DNA of 64,000 bases from NCBI GenBank assembly GCA_964477035.1, contig CAYZCW010000005.1, forward strand, positions 62,001 to 126,000, written 5' to 3'. Both the position numbers and the translations under genes were made by a program. The notes below the pieces were generated by a model. It was not told the DNA's origin and did not search any database. It worked only from the letters and a program-made list of their open reading frames with translations. Each line of letters opens with the position of its first letter. Position 1 is the stretch's first letter. The stretch is from SLSG01 sp964477035 (GTDB lineage: Bacteria; Bacteroidota; Bacteroidia; Bacteroidales; UBA7960). Positions 15,471 through 24,912 of this stretch are shown one piece after another.

Positions 15471-16583
15471 ATGGACAGTCAGCAGAAAAAAATCCTCGGA
15501 TACTTCCGCATGCGGCGCATCCTCCTGCCGATGCTGCTGGGCCTGGGCGTGGCCACCTTCCTGCTGGTGCGGTCGTTCGACCGGGAGGCCTTCTCGCAAA
15601 TCACCTGGACGAGCGACACCTGGCTTTCCCTCTCCCTGGCCCTCCTGTTCATGGTGGTGCGCGACGCGGCCTATATGTACCGCTTGCGGGTGCTGACCGA
15701 CGGGCAACTTTCCTGGCGACGCTCCTTCCAGGTGATCATGCTGTGGGAGTTCGCCTCGGCCGTGACCCCGTCCATCATCGGCGGCTCGGCCATCGCCCTG
15801 TTCATCATCCACCGCGAAGGCGTCAGCATGGGACGCACCACGGCGATCGTGCTGATCACAGCCTTTTTGGATGAGCTGTTCTACATCCTGATGGTGCCGG
15901 TCATGCTGCTGTGGATCGGCCCGGGAGACCTGTTCATTTCGGAAGGGGCCTACCTGCTGATCGACACCCGTTTCGGCTTACAAAGCCTGTTCCTCGGAGG
16001 CTACCTGTTCATCCTGCTGCTGACCACCATCATCATCTATGGGGTGTTCGTGAATCCACGCGGGCTGAAGTTCATCCTGCTGTACATCTTCCGCCTGCCC
16101 ATCCTGAGGCGCTGGCGCGCCAGCGCCGGAGAGACCGGCAACGAGATCATCATCACCTCGGCCGAGATGAAGGAAAAGCCGGCCGCATTCTGGCTGAAGG
16201 CCTTTGCCGGCACCTTCTTTTCCTGGACGGCCCGCTTCTGGGTGGTTAACGCCCTCATCATGGCCTTTGCCACGGTAAGCCTGGGAGAACACCTGCTCAT
16301 CTACGGGCGGCAGCTGGTCATGTGGGTGATCCTCCTGATCAGCCCCACTCCCGGTGGCAGCGGGGTGGCGGAGCTGGTGTTCGGCGGCTTCCTGGGTGAG
16401 TTCATTCCCCCCGGGCTGACTCCGGCCATGGGACTGAGCTGGCGGCTGATCAGCTACTACCCTTACCTGTTCATCGGCGTCATCGTCTTGCCGGGCTGGC
16501 TGCGGCGGGTCTATTCCCGCAAGCCCCGCAAGGAGGAGGACGACGGGCCGGACAACGACCCGCTGCTGCAAAAACCGGTATAA
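15471..16583 (+). CDS. Lysylphosphatidylglycerol synthase TM-region / UPF0104 (YbhN-like) flippase-like membrane protein
   Basis: 370 residues with about eight membrane segments (first near 16-33). Family stretches include ASAVTPSIIGGSAIALFII (near residue 95) and the C-terminal SPTPGGSGVAELVF (near 290), where PGGSG is typical of the LPG_synthase_TM/AglD group. Relatives lack the MprF aminoacyltransferase domain, as here, and are thought to flip or partition lipids or glycolipids; the substrate is unknown. The phospholipase-D-like gene follows 78 bp later, suggesting a shared role in membrane phospholipids, although that gene has its own promoter box. Confidence 0.85.
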   Translation: MDSQQKKILGYFRMRRILLPMLLGLGVATFLLVRSFDREAFSQITWTSDTWLSLSLALLFMVVRDAAYMYRLRVLTDGQLSWRRSFQVIMLWEFASAVTPSIIGGSAIALFIIHREGVSMGRTTAIVLITAFLDELFYILMVPVMLLWIGPGDLFISEGAYLLIDTRFGLQSLFLGGYLFILLLTTIIIYGVFVNPRGLKFILLYIFRLPILRRWRASAGETGNEIIITSAEMKEKPAAFWLKAFAGTFFSWTARFWVVNALIMAFATVSLGEHLLIYGRQLVMWVILLISPTPGGSGVAELVFGGFLGEFIPPGLTPAMGLSWRLISYYPYLFIGVIVLPGWLRRVYSRKPRKEEDDGPDNDPLLQKPV

Positions 16584-16625
16584 AGCCTGGCCGGCCTCGT
16601 CCGTCATCCGATGGGAATATTTTGC

Positions 16626-16633
16626 TATTTTTG
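16626..16633 (+). promoter_or_regulatory. TATTTTTG promoter -7 element
   Basis: A perfect TAnnTTTG match 28 bases upstream of the phospholipase-D-like gene start. Confidence 0.65.
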
Positions 16634-16661
16634 AGCAAGCGGCGACCAATTCATTCTTGCG

Positions 16662-17738
16662 ATGGGCAACAACCAGGACTTGCAGATCAGGATGTTTTCC
16701 GACCCCCTGATGTATTATACGGCCATGCTCAACGACATCAAGGCAGCCACCCACAGCATTTCACTGGAGATTTTCCGGTTCCGCAACGACCCCATGGGCA
16801 TCCGTTTTCGCGACAACCTGGTGAAAAAATGCCGGGAGGGGGTGAAGGTGCTGCTGCTGATCGATTCTTTCGGGGCCTCGTCCAGCCATGCCTTTTTCCA
16901 GGAGTTGATCGACCTGGGCGGCAAGGTGTTGTTTTTCAAAAAGATCCGCCTTAGCTGGGACGGCTTCACACGCAACCACCGCCGCAACCACCGCAAGATC
17001 CTGGTGATCGACGACCAGATTACCTACATCGGCTCGGCCAATATCACGGGCTATTCCCTCAACTGGCGGGAATCCATGTTCCGCATCAAGGGAAGCATTG
17101 CCCGGAAGTTCCGCACCATCATCGAAGAGAACGTCAAGATCTACAACAAATACCTGTACGACAAACAGGCCTATACGCGCACCATGCGCTACGGGGACTT
17201 TCAGATCATCCGGGACGTGCCGTCCCTGGCCTACCAGCCGGTGAAGCAGAAGTTCCTGGAGCTGCTGGCCAAAGCCCGGCGGGAGGTCATCATCGAGACC
17301 CCCTATTTCCTGCCGGGCAGCAGCCTGCGCAAGGCCTTGATGGATGCCGCCCGGCGGGGGGTGAAGGTACAGGTGATCATCCCCAAGAAGTCGGATGTGG
17401 GGGCCCTGGACCTGCTCACCTCCAAGTACCTGGGCGAGCTGGCCCAGCAGGGGGTGCGCTTTTCATTCTACAAGCCCCAGAACCTGCATTCCAAAATATT
17501 CCTGGCCGACCGCAAAGTGTTTATGGTGGGTTCCTCCAACTTCGACTACCGCAGCTTCCGCTACATGCACGAGATCTGCCTGTCCGGCGCCCACCCTTCC
17601 CTGGTCCGGCAGATGGTCGCCCACATCAACGAGACCCTGAAGGATTCGGAGGACTTCAAATTCGATGTGTGGATGCGCCGCCCAATCATGCAGCGCTTTC
17701 TCGAATGGCTGCTGGTTCCCCTGCGGCATTTGTTCTGA
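16662..17738 (+). CDS. Phospholipase-D-family protein, cardiolipin synthase-like
   Basis: 358 residues with two HKD-type motifs: HRKILVIDD followed by GSANI (near residues 110-128), and HSKIFLADRK followed by GSSNFDYRS (near 275-295). This two-motif layout is that of bacterial cardiolipin synthases. The N-terminal membrane segments of classical Cls enzymes are absent, as in ClsB-like proteins. Likely reaction: phosphatidyl transfer between phosphatidylglycerol molecules, or a related phospholipid exchange. It lies behind a lipid flippase-like gene. A different phosphodiesterase cannot be excluded. Confidence 0.85.
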   Translation: MGNNQDLQIRMFSDPLMYYTAMLNDIKAATHSISLEIFRFRNDPMGIRFRDNLVKKCREGVKVLLLIDSFGASSSHAFFQELIDLGGKVLFFKKIRLSWDGFTRNHRRNHRKILVIDDQITYIGSANITGYSLNWRESMFRIKGSIARKFRTIIEENVKIYNKYLYDKQAYTRTMRYGDFQIIRDVPSLAYQPVKQKFLELLAKARREVIIETPYFLPGSSLRKALMDAARRGVKVQVIIPKKSDVGALDLLTSKYLGELAQQGVRFSFYKPQNLHSKIFLADRKVFMVGSSNFDYRSFRYMHEICLSGAHPSLVRQMVAHINETLKDSEDFKFDVWMRRPIMQRFLEWLLVPLRHLF

Positions 17739-17744
17739 CCGGCA

Positions 17745-17781
17745 TGGCGTGGGCCGTTCATTCCGGGACAGCGCGAAACGG
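17745..17781. repeat. Intergenic repeat, copy B (PLD/NlpC convergent junction)
   Basis: A 37-bp partner of 12297-12334, again located between two convergent genes, with the same GGGCCGTT and GACAGCGCGAAA blocks. Confidence 0.65.
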
Positions 17782-17819
17782 GCCACGGGTAAGCCAAAGC
17801 GCCGAAACCTGGCCAGCGG

Positions 17820-18452
17820 CTAACGGAAGCGGCCGCCGTGGAGGAACGTCCGCGCGTAGTAAGGCTCCGCCAGGTCGCTGATGATGACGCCCCGGCTGCT
17901 GGAAGCGTGAATGAACTTGTTGTTTCCCAGGTAAATGCCGGTATGGGTGATCTTGCGGCGGCGGGTGGTGCGGAAAAACACCAGGTCGCCCTCCCGCAAA
18001 TGACGGGGCCGGATACGGCGCGAAAGGCGCACCTGCTCGTCCGTGGTGCGGGGCAGGTCCTTCCCGTAGGCATTGCGGTACACCGACCACACAAAACCGG
18101 AGCAGTCGGCTCCGGCCCGGGTGGTCCCCCCATAACGGTAAGGCGTCCCCATCCAGAGAGCCGCCTCGGCGATCAGGCGGGGGTCCTCCCGGCCGCTGAG
18201 CGGAATGCCCAGCAGGCGGCTGTGCTGCTCGTAAAAACCGGCGGGTACAGGAACGGCAGGCCGGCGGGCCGCATGCCTTGCCGGACTGCAGGCAGAGAAG
18301 CATCCGACGATGAATATGAGCAGGGCGAGAAAGGTGCCATGACGGGCGAACGGGACCGAAATATGGGGGCTATTTGTCTTTTTTTGAGTATGTTTGCCGC
18401 AAAAATCAACCAACCACATAAAAACCTTTTTAATCAACCGAAGTATGGACAA
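17820..18452 (-). CDS. NlpC/P60-family lipoprotein (cell-wall endopeptidase)
   Basis: The C-terminal domain is a clear NlpC/P60 peptidase: nucleophile cysteine in ADCSGFVW (near residue 115), histidine in HTGIYLGNN (near 170) and the following KFIHASSS strand. It should cut peptide bonds in peptidoglycan stems, most often D-Glu to diamino acid. A hydrophobic stretch FLALLIFIVGCFSAC ends in a lipobox, so it is probably a lipoprotein. The start is uncertain: the only in-frame ATGs lie about 40 codons upstream of the signal peptide and overlap the start of divergent glnA. A non-ATG start near position 18375 would give a normal signal peptide. The signal-peptide codons contain one CGTCGGAT motif. 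Confidence 0.85.
   Translation of the reverse strand: MSILRLIKKVFMWLVDFCGKHTQKKTNSPHISVPFARHGTFLALLIFIVGCFSACSPARHAARRPAVPVPAGFYEQHSRLLGIPLSGREDPRLIAEAALWMGTPYRYGGTTRAGADCSGFVWSVYRNAYGKDLPRTTDEQVRLSRRIRPRHLREGDLVFFRTTRRRKITHTGIYLGNNKFIHASSSRGVIISDLAEPYYARTFLHGGRFR
18389..18396 (+). promoter_or_regulatory. TATGTTTG promoter -7 element of glnA
   Basis: A TAnnTTTG match 48 bases before the glnA ATG. The leader behind it contains AACCAACCAC and AATCAACC. Confidence 0.6.
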
Positions 18453-19950
18453 AAATAGCTATTTATTGAACCCCAACCCCCTCGTACAGCACCTGAAGAA
18501 GCCGGCCGCCGAATTCACCAAGGCCGACATCATCCGGTTCATTGAAGAAAAGGAGATCCCGATGGTCAACTTCCGTTACGTGGGCGGGGACGGGCGCCTG
18601 AAAGCCCTGAATTTTGTCATCCAGAGCCGGGAGCACCTCGAGGGCATCCTTTCGAGCGGGGAGCGGGTCGATGGCAGCAGCCTGTTCGGCTTTCTGGAGG
18701 CGGGATCGAGCGACCTGTACGTGGTGCCGCGCTTCAAGACGGCCTTTCTGAATCCCTTTTCAGAGGTGCCGGCGGTGGATATCCTCTGCTCCTATTACGA
18801 CAAGGACGGCAACCCCCTGGCCAGCGCGCCCGAGAACATCATGCGCAAGGCGCACCAGGCCCTGGTGGAGCAGACGGGTTATTCGCTGGAGGTGATGGGC
18901 GAGATCGAATACTACGTGATCAGCGACCGGGACGACCTGTACCGGGCCACCGACCAGCGGGGCTACCACGAGTCGGAGCCTTTCGTAAAATGGGAGCAGC
19001 TGCGCACCGACGCCATGATGGCCATGGCCAGTACGGGGGCTTTGATCAAATATTCCCACTCGGAAGTGGGCAATTTCTCGGACGAGGTGCATGAGTACGA
19101 ACAGAACGAGATCGAGTTCCTGCCCACCAATGTGGAGGACGCGGCCGACCAGCTCATCATCGCCAAGTGGATCCTGCGGCAGGTGGGTTACCAGTACGGG
19201 GTCACCGTCAGCTTCGCACCCAAGATCACGGCCGGCAAGGCGGGCAGCGGCATGCACATCCACATGCGACCGATGAAGGACGGCCGCAATGTGACCCTGG
19301 AAAACGGCAGGATCAGCGATGTGTCCAAAAAGGTGATCGCCGGCATCCTGGACGTGGCCCCGGCCCTGTCGGCCTTCGGCAACACCATCCCCACCAGCTA
19401 TTTCCGGTTGGTACCCCACCAGGAGGCCCCGACCAACATCTGCTGGGGCGAGCGCAACCGCTCCACCCTCATCCGGGTCCCCCTCGGATGGGTCGGTGCC
19501 AGCGACATGGTCAGCAAGGAAAACCCCCTGGAAGAGGAGCACAAGATCGACTTCAGCGGCAAGTCGACCTTCGAGTTCCGCTGCCCCGACGGCTCGGCCG
19601 ACATCTACCTGCTGATCGCCGGCCTCTGCGTGGGGGCGCGTCACGGCTTCGAGATGCCCGACGGACTTGCCTTTGCCGAGAAGACCTATGTGGACGTGAA
19701 CATCTTCGACGACAAGCACAAGCACCGCACCGCGGAACTGGCGCAGCTCCCCTATTCCTGCAAGAAGGCCGCGGAGTACCTGCGCAGCCAGGCGGATGTC
19801 TTCAAGCAGCACGGGGTATTCACCGACCGGCTCATCGAAGGCATCGCCACCCGGCTGGAATCGTACAATGATGAAAACCTGCGCGAAAAGATCAGCGGCA
19901 ACCGCGAGGAAACCATGAAGCTGGTCAGGCGGTTCATGCACTGCGGATAG
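18445..19950 (+). CDS. glnA: Glutamine synthetase (type I-like, about 500 residues)
   Basis: 501 residues from MDKNSYLL; the 17-codon upstream extension is rejected because it would lie in the leader. Beta-grasp domain about 25-110 (VDGSSLFGF), catalytic domain with the ATP/glutamate signature SGMHIHMRP (near residue 270), NRSTLIRVP (near 340) and FRCPDGSADIYL (near 375). It makes glutamine from glutamate, ammonia and ATP. No adenylylation-loop tyrosine motif of enterobacterial GSI-beta was recognised. It is divergent from the NlpC gene, and its stop lies 12 bp from that of the convergent kinase gene. Confidence 0.94.
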   Translation: MDKNSYLLNPNPLVQHLKKPAAEFTKADIIRFIEEKEIPMVNFRYVGGDGRLKALNFVIQSREHLEGILSSGERVDGSSLFGFLEAGSSDLYVVPRFKTAFLNPFSEVPAVDILCSYYDKDGNPLASAPENIMRKAHQALVEQTGYSLEVMGEIEYYVISDRDDLYRATDQRGYHESEPFVKWEQLRTDAMMAMASTGALIKYSHSEVGNFSDEVHEYEQNEIEFLPTNVEDAADQLIIAKWILRQVGYQYGVTVSFAPKITAGKAGSGMHIHMRPMKDGRNVTLENGRISDVSKKVIAGILDVAPALSAFGNTIPTSYFRLVPHQEAPTNICWGERNRSTLIRVPLGWVGASDMVSKENPLEEEHKIDFSGKSTFEFRCPDGSADIYLLIAGLCVGARHGFEMPDGLAFAEKTYVDVNIFDDKHKHRTAELAQLPYSCKKAAEYLRSQADVFKQHGVFTDRLIEGIATRLESYNDENLREKISGNREETMKLVRRFMHCG

Positions 19951-19962
19951 GCCGGCCGCGGA

Positions 19963-22900
19963 TTATGTGGTGGCGGGAGGACCGGCCAGCGGGAGCCTGA
20001 ATGAAAAAATGCTTCCCTGGCCCTCTTCCGAGTGGAAGGACACGCTGCCGCCCTGGCTTTCGATGATGCTCTTGACCATGGACAGGCCCAGGCCGGTTCC
20101 GCTGGTCTTGGTGGTGAAGTTCGGGCTGAAAATATTCCCTTTCAGCTTGTCCGGAATGCCGTGGCCATAATCCTTCACATCGACGCGGATCTGGCTGGCC
20201 GATAACTGGAGGCTCACATCCACCTGGGCCTTCGTGCCTTTGGGATACGCCTGTATGGCATTGCCTATCAGGTTGTTAAACACCCTTATCAACTGGTTTT
20301 TATCCGCCACCACCCACAGGGGGTCCTCCCCGGGCGGCAGGTCGAGGGCCACAGTCACCCGCTCCATGTCGTTATACAATGCGGTCACCTCCGGGATGAA
20401 CTCCCGCAGGTCGATGCGGTGGTTGTTGCCGGCCGGCATCTTGGCAAAGTCGGAAAACGCCCCCGCGATCACGGCCAGGTTGTCGATCTGCTCCACCATA
20501 TTCCTTGAAAACCGCTCCAGCCGCTCTTCCCAGTCGGGCGTCCTTTCCTTCCAGGCCTTCTCCAGGTACTGCACACTCAGCCTCATGGGGGTCAGGGGGT
20601 TTTTGATCTCATGGGCCACCTGCTTGGCCATTTCCCGCCAGGCCGACTCCCTTTCGCTTTTTGCCAGAAGCTCTGCGCTGGCGCCCAGCTCATCGATCAT
20701 GCGGTTGTATTCCTTGATCAGGGTTCCGATCTCGTCCTCCCGGGTCCACTCGATTTTTTCGTTCGACCGTCCAAACTGAAGCCTCGAGAGGCTTTCCCGG
20801 ATCAGGTGCAGGGGGCGGGTCACGAAATTGGATATGAACAGGGCCACCAGGATGGTCAACACGAGCAGGAGCAGGTAAATGTTGATGAATGCCACCAGAA
20901 AATACGACAGTTCGTTACGCAACTCCCCTTCCTTGGCAAAATAGGGCAGGTTGATGTACCCCATCAGCTCCTCAAAGCGGTTGTTGAGCGGAATATAGGC
21001 GGACAGGTATTCCAGTTTGCCGATCCTCTCGGTATGTACATACTGGTTGCGGTGCTGGTCGCGCAGCCGCACCAGGGCCACCGGGTTCATGCGGGTGCCG
21101 GTCAGCCCCTCCTCGAACAGTTTCGGCCGGCTGGAAGCCAGCAACTGCCCGGACACATCATAGAGATTCACATCGGTGAAAAAGACGTTCAGCTGCCGCA
21201 GCAAGAGGTCGGACAAAAACAGCTGCAGCGACTCGTCCAGCTCATACACCTCGGCCATGGCCAGGGAGAATTCCATTTCGGCCATCACGCTGTGGGTCTT
21301 TTCGTTCAAAAAGGCCATGTTTTTATTCTCCGAGAGGTTCAGGATGAACCAGGTCGAAGCCCATCCGATGGCCAGCACAGAGACCACCACCATGGTGATC
21401 ATCGACACCTGGACACGGCGTTTGAAGTTCAGCTTGAACAGGTCGGAAAGCTTCTGCCGGCTCGTCAGCAGCCAGAATATCGCAATCAGCACAAAAAACA
21501 GGATGAACAGGTAGGAGAAGGGGGCGATCTGTTCCAGCATGGTTTCGCGGGGGCGGCTGATCATGATCAGGGTGGTGTCATCCTTTCGGAACACCAGGTG
21601 GCGGTGGGTGTCGTCGGAAAAGGCCGTGAACTCCTCCGGGAAGTCCCCGTACACAGAGGCCTCATAACTGTAATTGTACGGTCCGAATTTGTTGATCAGC
21701 GCCTTGTTGATATAGGTGGCATGGGAGAATTTGGCCACCTCGCGGTTCAGGTCCACCCGGTCGTCGATCAGCAGCTCGGGGAATCCCAGGTCGCGGGCGA
21801 TCAGTTTGGAGTCGAATTCCACGTACACATTGTAGGAGGGTCCCTCCTCTTCCGGCCCCATATACACCGGGATCCTGGTGATGTAGCTGTTGCGGCCCGT
21901 GTTGTTGTCCAGATACACGAGGTGCTCGCTGATGGTTGGTTTGCCGAAGGATTCGATATAGTCCTCAAAAAACCAACCACATTCGACTTCTATGTTGGCG
22001 GGTTTGATCAGCAGGATCTCCTGCGGCTGGCATACGGTGACCTGCATGTCGTATTTGGCCCAGAAGTCGTAGAAATAGTGATGCTGCAGGTAGCGGTAGA
22101 TGGCGGCGTCGTTGTAGGGATCGAGCCACACCAGGTTGCGAAGCTGGTGGTCATGAAACAGGGCCTCCTCCAACTCCATGAAAAGGAACTCCGCCACGGG
22201 ATCCTGTTCGGAGGCCAGCTGCAGGGTCAGGGTTTTTCGTTTTTCCAGGTCCTTCTCCTGGTTGAACCGGTAAAGGGCAAAGGTGCTGACCAGGCTGAAC
22301 AGGAAGAGGGCGCCCACCAGGGCGGCAAACCCTGCCCTGGGGGTCTGGCTTTTGCGTTCCATCTCAAACACCAGGATGGCCACCCCGTGCAGCAGCCACA
22401 ACAGCAAAGAAGGGCCATCAGCCACCCATTGCCAGAGCGCGAAAATCAAAAAAGACAGCAGGTAGACCCCCCAGAACCGCCATTTGTTCTCCAGCAATGA
22501 GAACGCGATGCGGAACAACACCACGCTGAGAAAAAAGAAGGAGAAAAAGAGGCATCCGATGATCAAAAAGCCTACCAGGCTGAAAATGTCCAGGTTGAAA
22601 ATGAAATTGACATCCAGGTTCAACTGGGAGTTGATGACCAGCCCGTGCAGCAAGTCCACCAACAAAAAGCAAAACAGGTAAATCAGTCCGAAGATGGCTG
22701 CCCCCAGCAACACCACGCGGTTGCGGCCAGGGGGTTTCCTCATGGGAAACGCCCTCAGGTGCACATACAGGAAATAGGCAATAACACTCGCAAACAGGGC
22801 GTGGATCAATAAGTCGCCCAGGGAGGGAAGGATGTCAGAGGTGGCGTACAAGGCGGGAGAAAACAACTTCCCGGCATAGAATACAGGGGGGGCCTTCAAA

Positions 22901-23694
22901 AGGAACGACAACAGCCGCCATCCCACCATGACGGAAACAAAACCAGCCAGAGCCATTCCCTGCCGGCCTTCATAAAACAGCCTGGAAAAAAACCGGAAAC
23001 TAAAGAATATGAGGGCCAGCATCCCCGCCACAGCCAGCAGTACCGAGAAAAACTGCATGACCGGGTGCACCTCTGTCAGTCCCGATTCCCGGCGAAGCAC
23101 CACCGAAAAGACATGGCGGCCGTCTGAATCCGAAACGGCATAACCGTCCTCTGGCTTTTCGGACAGGAAAAACAACTCCTGCGGCAGAAAGGTTTCCCTG
23201 CCGAACTGGTTCTCCAGGAAGCGGTTCTGGTAACGGTAGCTGGATTTGAGCCGTGAAAAGGCCATGAACTGCTGCCCCCCGTCGACAACCTGGCGGTAAA
23301 AATACCACCCGTTCTGAAGGCGCAACACCCCGTTGTCATCATGCGGAATGTCCTCGTTGAAGAGCGGGATGGCGTTATGCGACCAAAAAATAACGGAATC
23401 ATTCCTGGCTATCAGAAAGACATTGCCCATGTCCCGAAACTGCCGTTCCAGCTCCATCAGGTATCCGGGGTCCTGCAGCACCCCCTCACCCTGTTCCCTG
23501 AAAGTGAGGGAAAAATCTTCCAGCGCCTCCTTCAGTTGCCGTTCCTTATTCAGAAAGTCAGACTGGAAATCCGCCACCAGCTCATCCACATCGATGTCCC
23601 TTTCCCTCAGGTGGAACAGGCCACGCGACAACAGCAGCGCCAGCAGGGCTGTCAGCACCATGAACAGGTAATAACGGACTCTTGCAGCATCCAT
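19963..23694 (-). CDS. Very large NtrY-like membrane histidine kinase
   Basis: 1243 residues. A membrane helix at 8-24 is followed by an extracytoplasmic domain (about 30-215). Then come about eight membrane helices (215-490), a second large extracytoplasmic part with another helix near 725, a further sensor region between helices near 765 and 930, HAMP (about 945-1000) and the kinase core. The phospho-acceptor is in VAHEIKNPLTPM (near residue 1020), the N box is NNLIGNAIQAY, and the G boxes are DYGHGIPDKL and TGLGLSMVKS. No partner regulator is adjacent. The overall plan (multi-helix block plus NtrY-type end) occurs widely in Bacteroidota with unknown signals. Confidence 0.9.
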   Translation of the reverse strand: MDAARVRYYLFMVLTALLALLLSRGLFHLRERDIDVDELVADFQSDFLNKERQLKEALEDFSLTFREQGEGVLQDPGYLMELERQFRDMGNVFLIARNDSVIFWSHNAIPLFNEDIPHDDNGVLRLQNGWYFYRQVVDGGQQFMAFSRLKSSYRYQNRFLENQFGRETFLPQELFFLSEKPEDGYAVSDSDGRHVFSVVLRRESGLTEVHPVMQFFSVLLAVAGMLALIFFSFRFFSRLFYEGRQGMALAGFVSVMVGWRLLSFLLKAPPVFYAGKLFSPALYATSDILPSLGDLLIHALFASVIAYFLYVHLRAFPMRKPPGRNRVVLLGAAIFGLIYLFCFLLVDLLHGLVINSQLNLDVNFIFNLDIFSLVGFLIIGCLFFSFFFLSVVLFRIAFSLLENKWRFWGVYLLSFLIFALWQWVADGPSLLLWLLHGVAILVFEMERKSQTPRAGFAALVGALFLFSLVSTFALYRFNQEKDLEKRKTLTLQLASEQDPVAEFLFMELEEALFHDHQLRNLVWLDPYNDAAIYRYLQHHYFYDFWAKYDMQVTVCQPQEILLIKPANIEVECGWFFEDYIESFGKPTISEHLVYLDNNTGRNSYITRIPVYMGPEEEGPSYNVYVEFDSKLIARDLGFPELLIDDRVDLNREVAKFSHATYINKALINKFGPYNYSYEASVYGDFPEEFTAFSDDTHRHLVFRKDDTTLIMISRPRETMLEQIAPFSYLFILFFVLIAIFWLLTSRQKLSDLFKLNFKRRVQVSMITMVVVSVLAIGWASTWFILNLSENKNMAFLNEKTHSVMAEMEFSLAMAEVYELDESLQLFLSDLLLRQLNVFFTDVNLYDVSGQLLASSRPKLFEEGLTGTRMNPVALVRLRDQHRNQYVHTERIGKLEYLSAYIPLNNRFEELMGYINLPYFAKEGELRNELSYFLVAFINIYLLLLVLTILVALFISNFVTRPLHLIRESLSRLQFGRSNEKIEWTREDEIGTLIKEYNRMIDELGASAELLAKSERESAWREMAKQVAHEIKNPLTPMRLSVQYLEKAWKERTPDWEERLERFSRNMVEQIDNLAVIAGAFSDFAKMPAGNNHRIDLREFIPEVTALYNDMERVTVALDLPPGEDPLWVVADKNQLIRVFNNLIGNAIQAYPKGTKAQVDVSLQLSASQIRVDVKDYGHGIPDKLKGNIFSPNFTTKTSGTGLGLSMVKSIIESQGGSVSFHSEEGQGSIFSFRLPLAGPPATT

Positions 23695-23949
23695 GTCGGT
23701 CTGTTTGTGAATCCGGTGGCGGCCGTTGATACTCCGCTAAATTAATGATTTTGACCGTAGCGTAACCCGGCTTCGTGCGTCACTGCCGGGAATTTGATTC
23801 AAATACCGGGCCAAACCCGCCATGGGGCCCCGGGGGACTGGAATGCGGGGGGGGCTCTGGGCGCAGGCAAGTCAGGATCGTTGGGCGATCAGGCCGGCGG
23901 GACGCTGTATTTACGGGCCAACGAACCCGTGGAAACGGGCACTTGCCGG

Positions 23950-24912
23950 TCAGCAGGTTGCGGACGGGTGTTGCCGGCCAGGGAAGGATTTCCTGAACAG
24001 GAACACCTGGCTGGACCAGGGCCGGATGCGCAGCATGGCCAACAAATTGGACAGGGTCGCGACCCACAATGCCCGAAGCACCCCGAGGGGCCGCCAAAGC
24101 CTCCCCTCCTGCTGTTCGGTGAGCAGGCAGACGTAGAAACTGTCAAAAAACAAACCATGACGGGCTTCCAGGACAAAACCCTGGCCCGCCAGGGTGTCAA
24201 TCAAATCATGCTGGTCGAAGTGAAACAAATGCCGGGGCACATCATAGGCAGCCCACCGACTTCCGTAGAAGCGGGCATCGAAACTGCCGCTCATGGGAAC
24301 GGCCACCAGGAGAAGTCCATCTCCGGGTAAAAGCCGCCTGTAGCGTTGCAATGCACTGACCGGCAAGTGCATATGTTCCAGCACATGCCAGAGGGTAATG
24401 GCTCCCGGGGATTCCCCGGCTCCTTCATCAAGCCATGATTCATCCGGCACGACCTCCAGTCCCTTTTTGATTGCCAACTCCCGGGCTGTTCCACCAGGTT
24501 CCACCCCAATCGTCTTGTATCCCATGTCATGGCAAGCCTCCAGGAAGGAACCTGTGCCGCAGCCGATATCTACAACCAACGCATTCTTTTTCAGCTCTTT
24601 ACGAATTATCCGGGATTTCCTGCCAACCATATACCTCCTGATAATCAAATAGATACGCCCCACAAGACCCGGGGGATGGTCTGCATGGGAAATGTAGTCG
24701 GCCGACTGGTAGTATTTGCCGATGTCCTGGACACTGGGTCTTGGAGAGGTCATCCGGACCCCACATTGCCCACATTGTTTCACGTGAAACAATTCATGGC
24801 TCACCAGATGGTCCCGGCATGAAAAAGCAAAATCAAGGTCCGGGCAGTGGCACAACGGACATTGTTGCAGGTCTTCCATGGTGATTGGGGTTTGGTCGGG
24901 CGTGTTTTGCAT
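23950..24912 (-). CDS. Class I SAM-dependent methyltransferase with N-terminal zinc ribbon
   Basis: 320 residues. A CPLC...CGQCG zinc-ribbon-like start (residues 18-52) precedes a Methyltransf_23-type domain: VVDIGCGTGSFLEAC is the SAM motif I (near residue 113), and ITLWHVLEHMHLP is motif IV-V. Enzymes of this layout methylate small molecules, sugars or quinone-like substrates; the acceptor cannot be read. The 5' part of the gene contains a perfect parS palindrome, whose bases encode FHVKQ. The ATG at 24877-24879 is an alternative start. 255 bp with no feature separate it from the kinase gene start. Confidence 0.85.
   Translation of the reverse strand: MQNTPDQTPITMEDLQQCPLCHCPDLDFAFSCRDHLVSHELFHVKQCGQCGVRMTSPRPSVQDIGKYYQSADYISHADHPPGLVGRIYLIIRRYMVGRKSRIIRKELKKNALVVDIGCGTGSFLEACHDMGYKTIGVEPGGTARELAIKKGLEVVPDESWLDEGAGESPGAITLWHVLEHMHLPVSALQRYRRLLPGDGLLLVAVPMSGSFDARFYGSRWAAYDVPRHLFHFDQHDLIDTLAGQGFVLEARHGLFFDSFYVCLLTEQQEGRLWRPLGVLRALWVATLSNLLAMLRIRPWSSQVFLFRKSFPGRQHPSATC
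24776..24791. other. parS centromere site 1
   Basis: TGTTTCACGTGAAACA is a perfect match to the near-universal bacterial parS consensus bound by ParB. The palindrome extends to 20 bp (24774-24793). It lies inside the methyltransferase coding sequence. Confidence 0.93.

Noticed and set aside
15080..15472. Minus-strand open frame upstream of hsp20
   Set aside because: Low complexity, overlaps the promoter and Shine-Dalgarno of hsp20, no family features.
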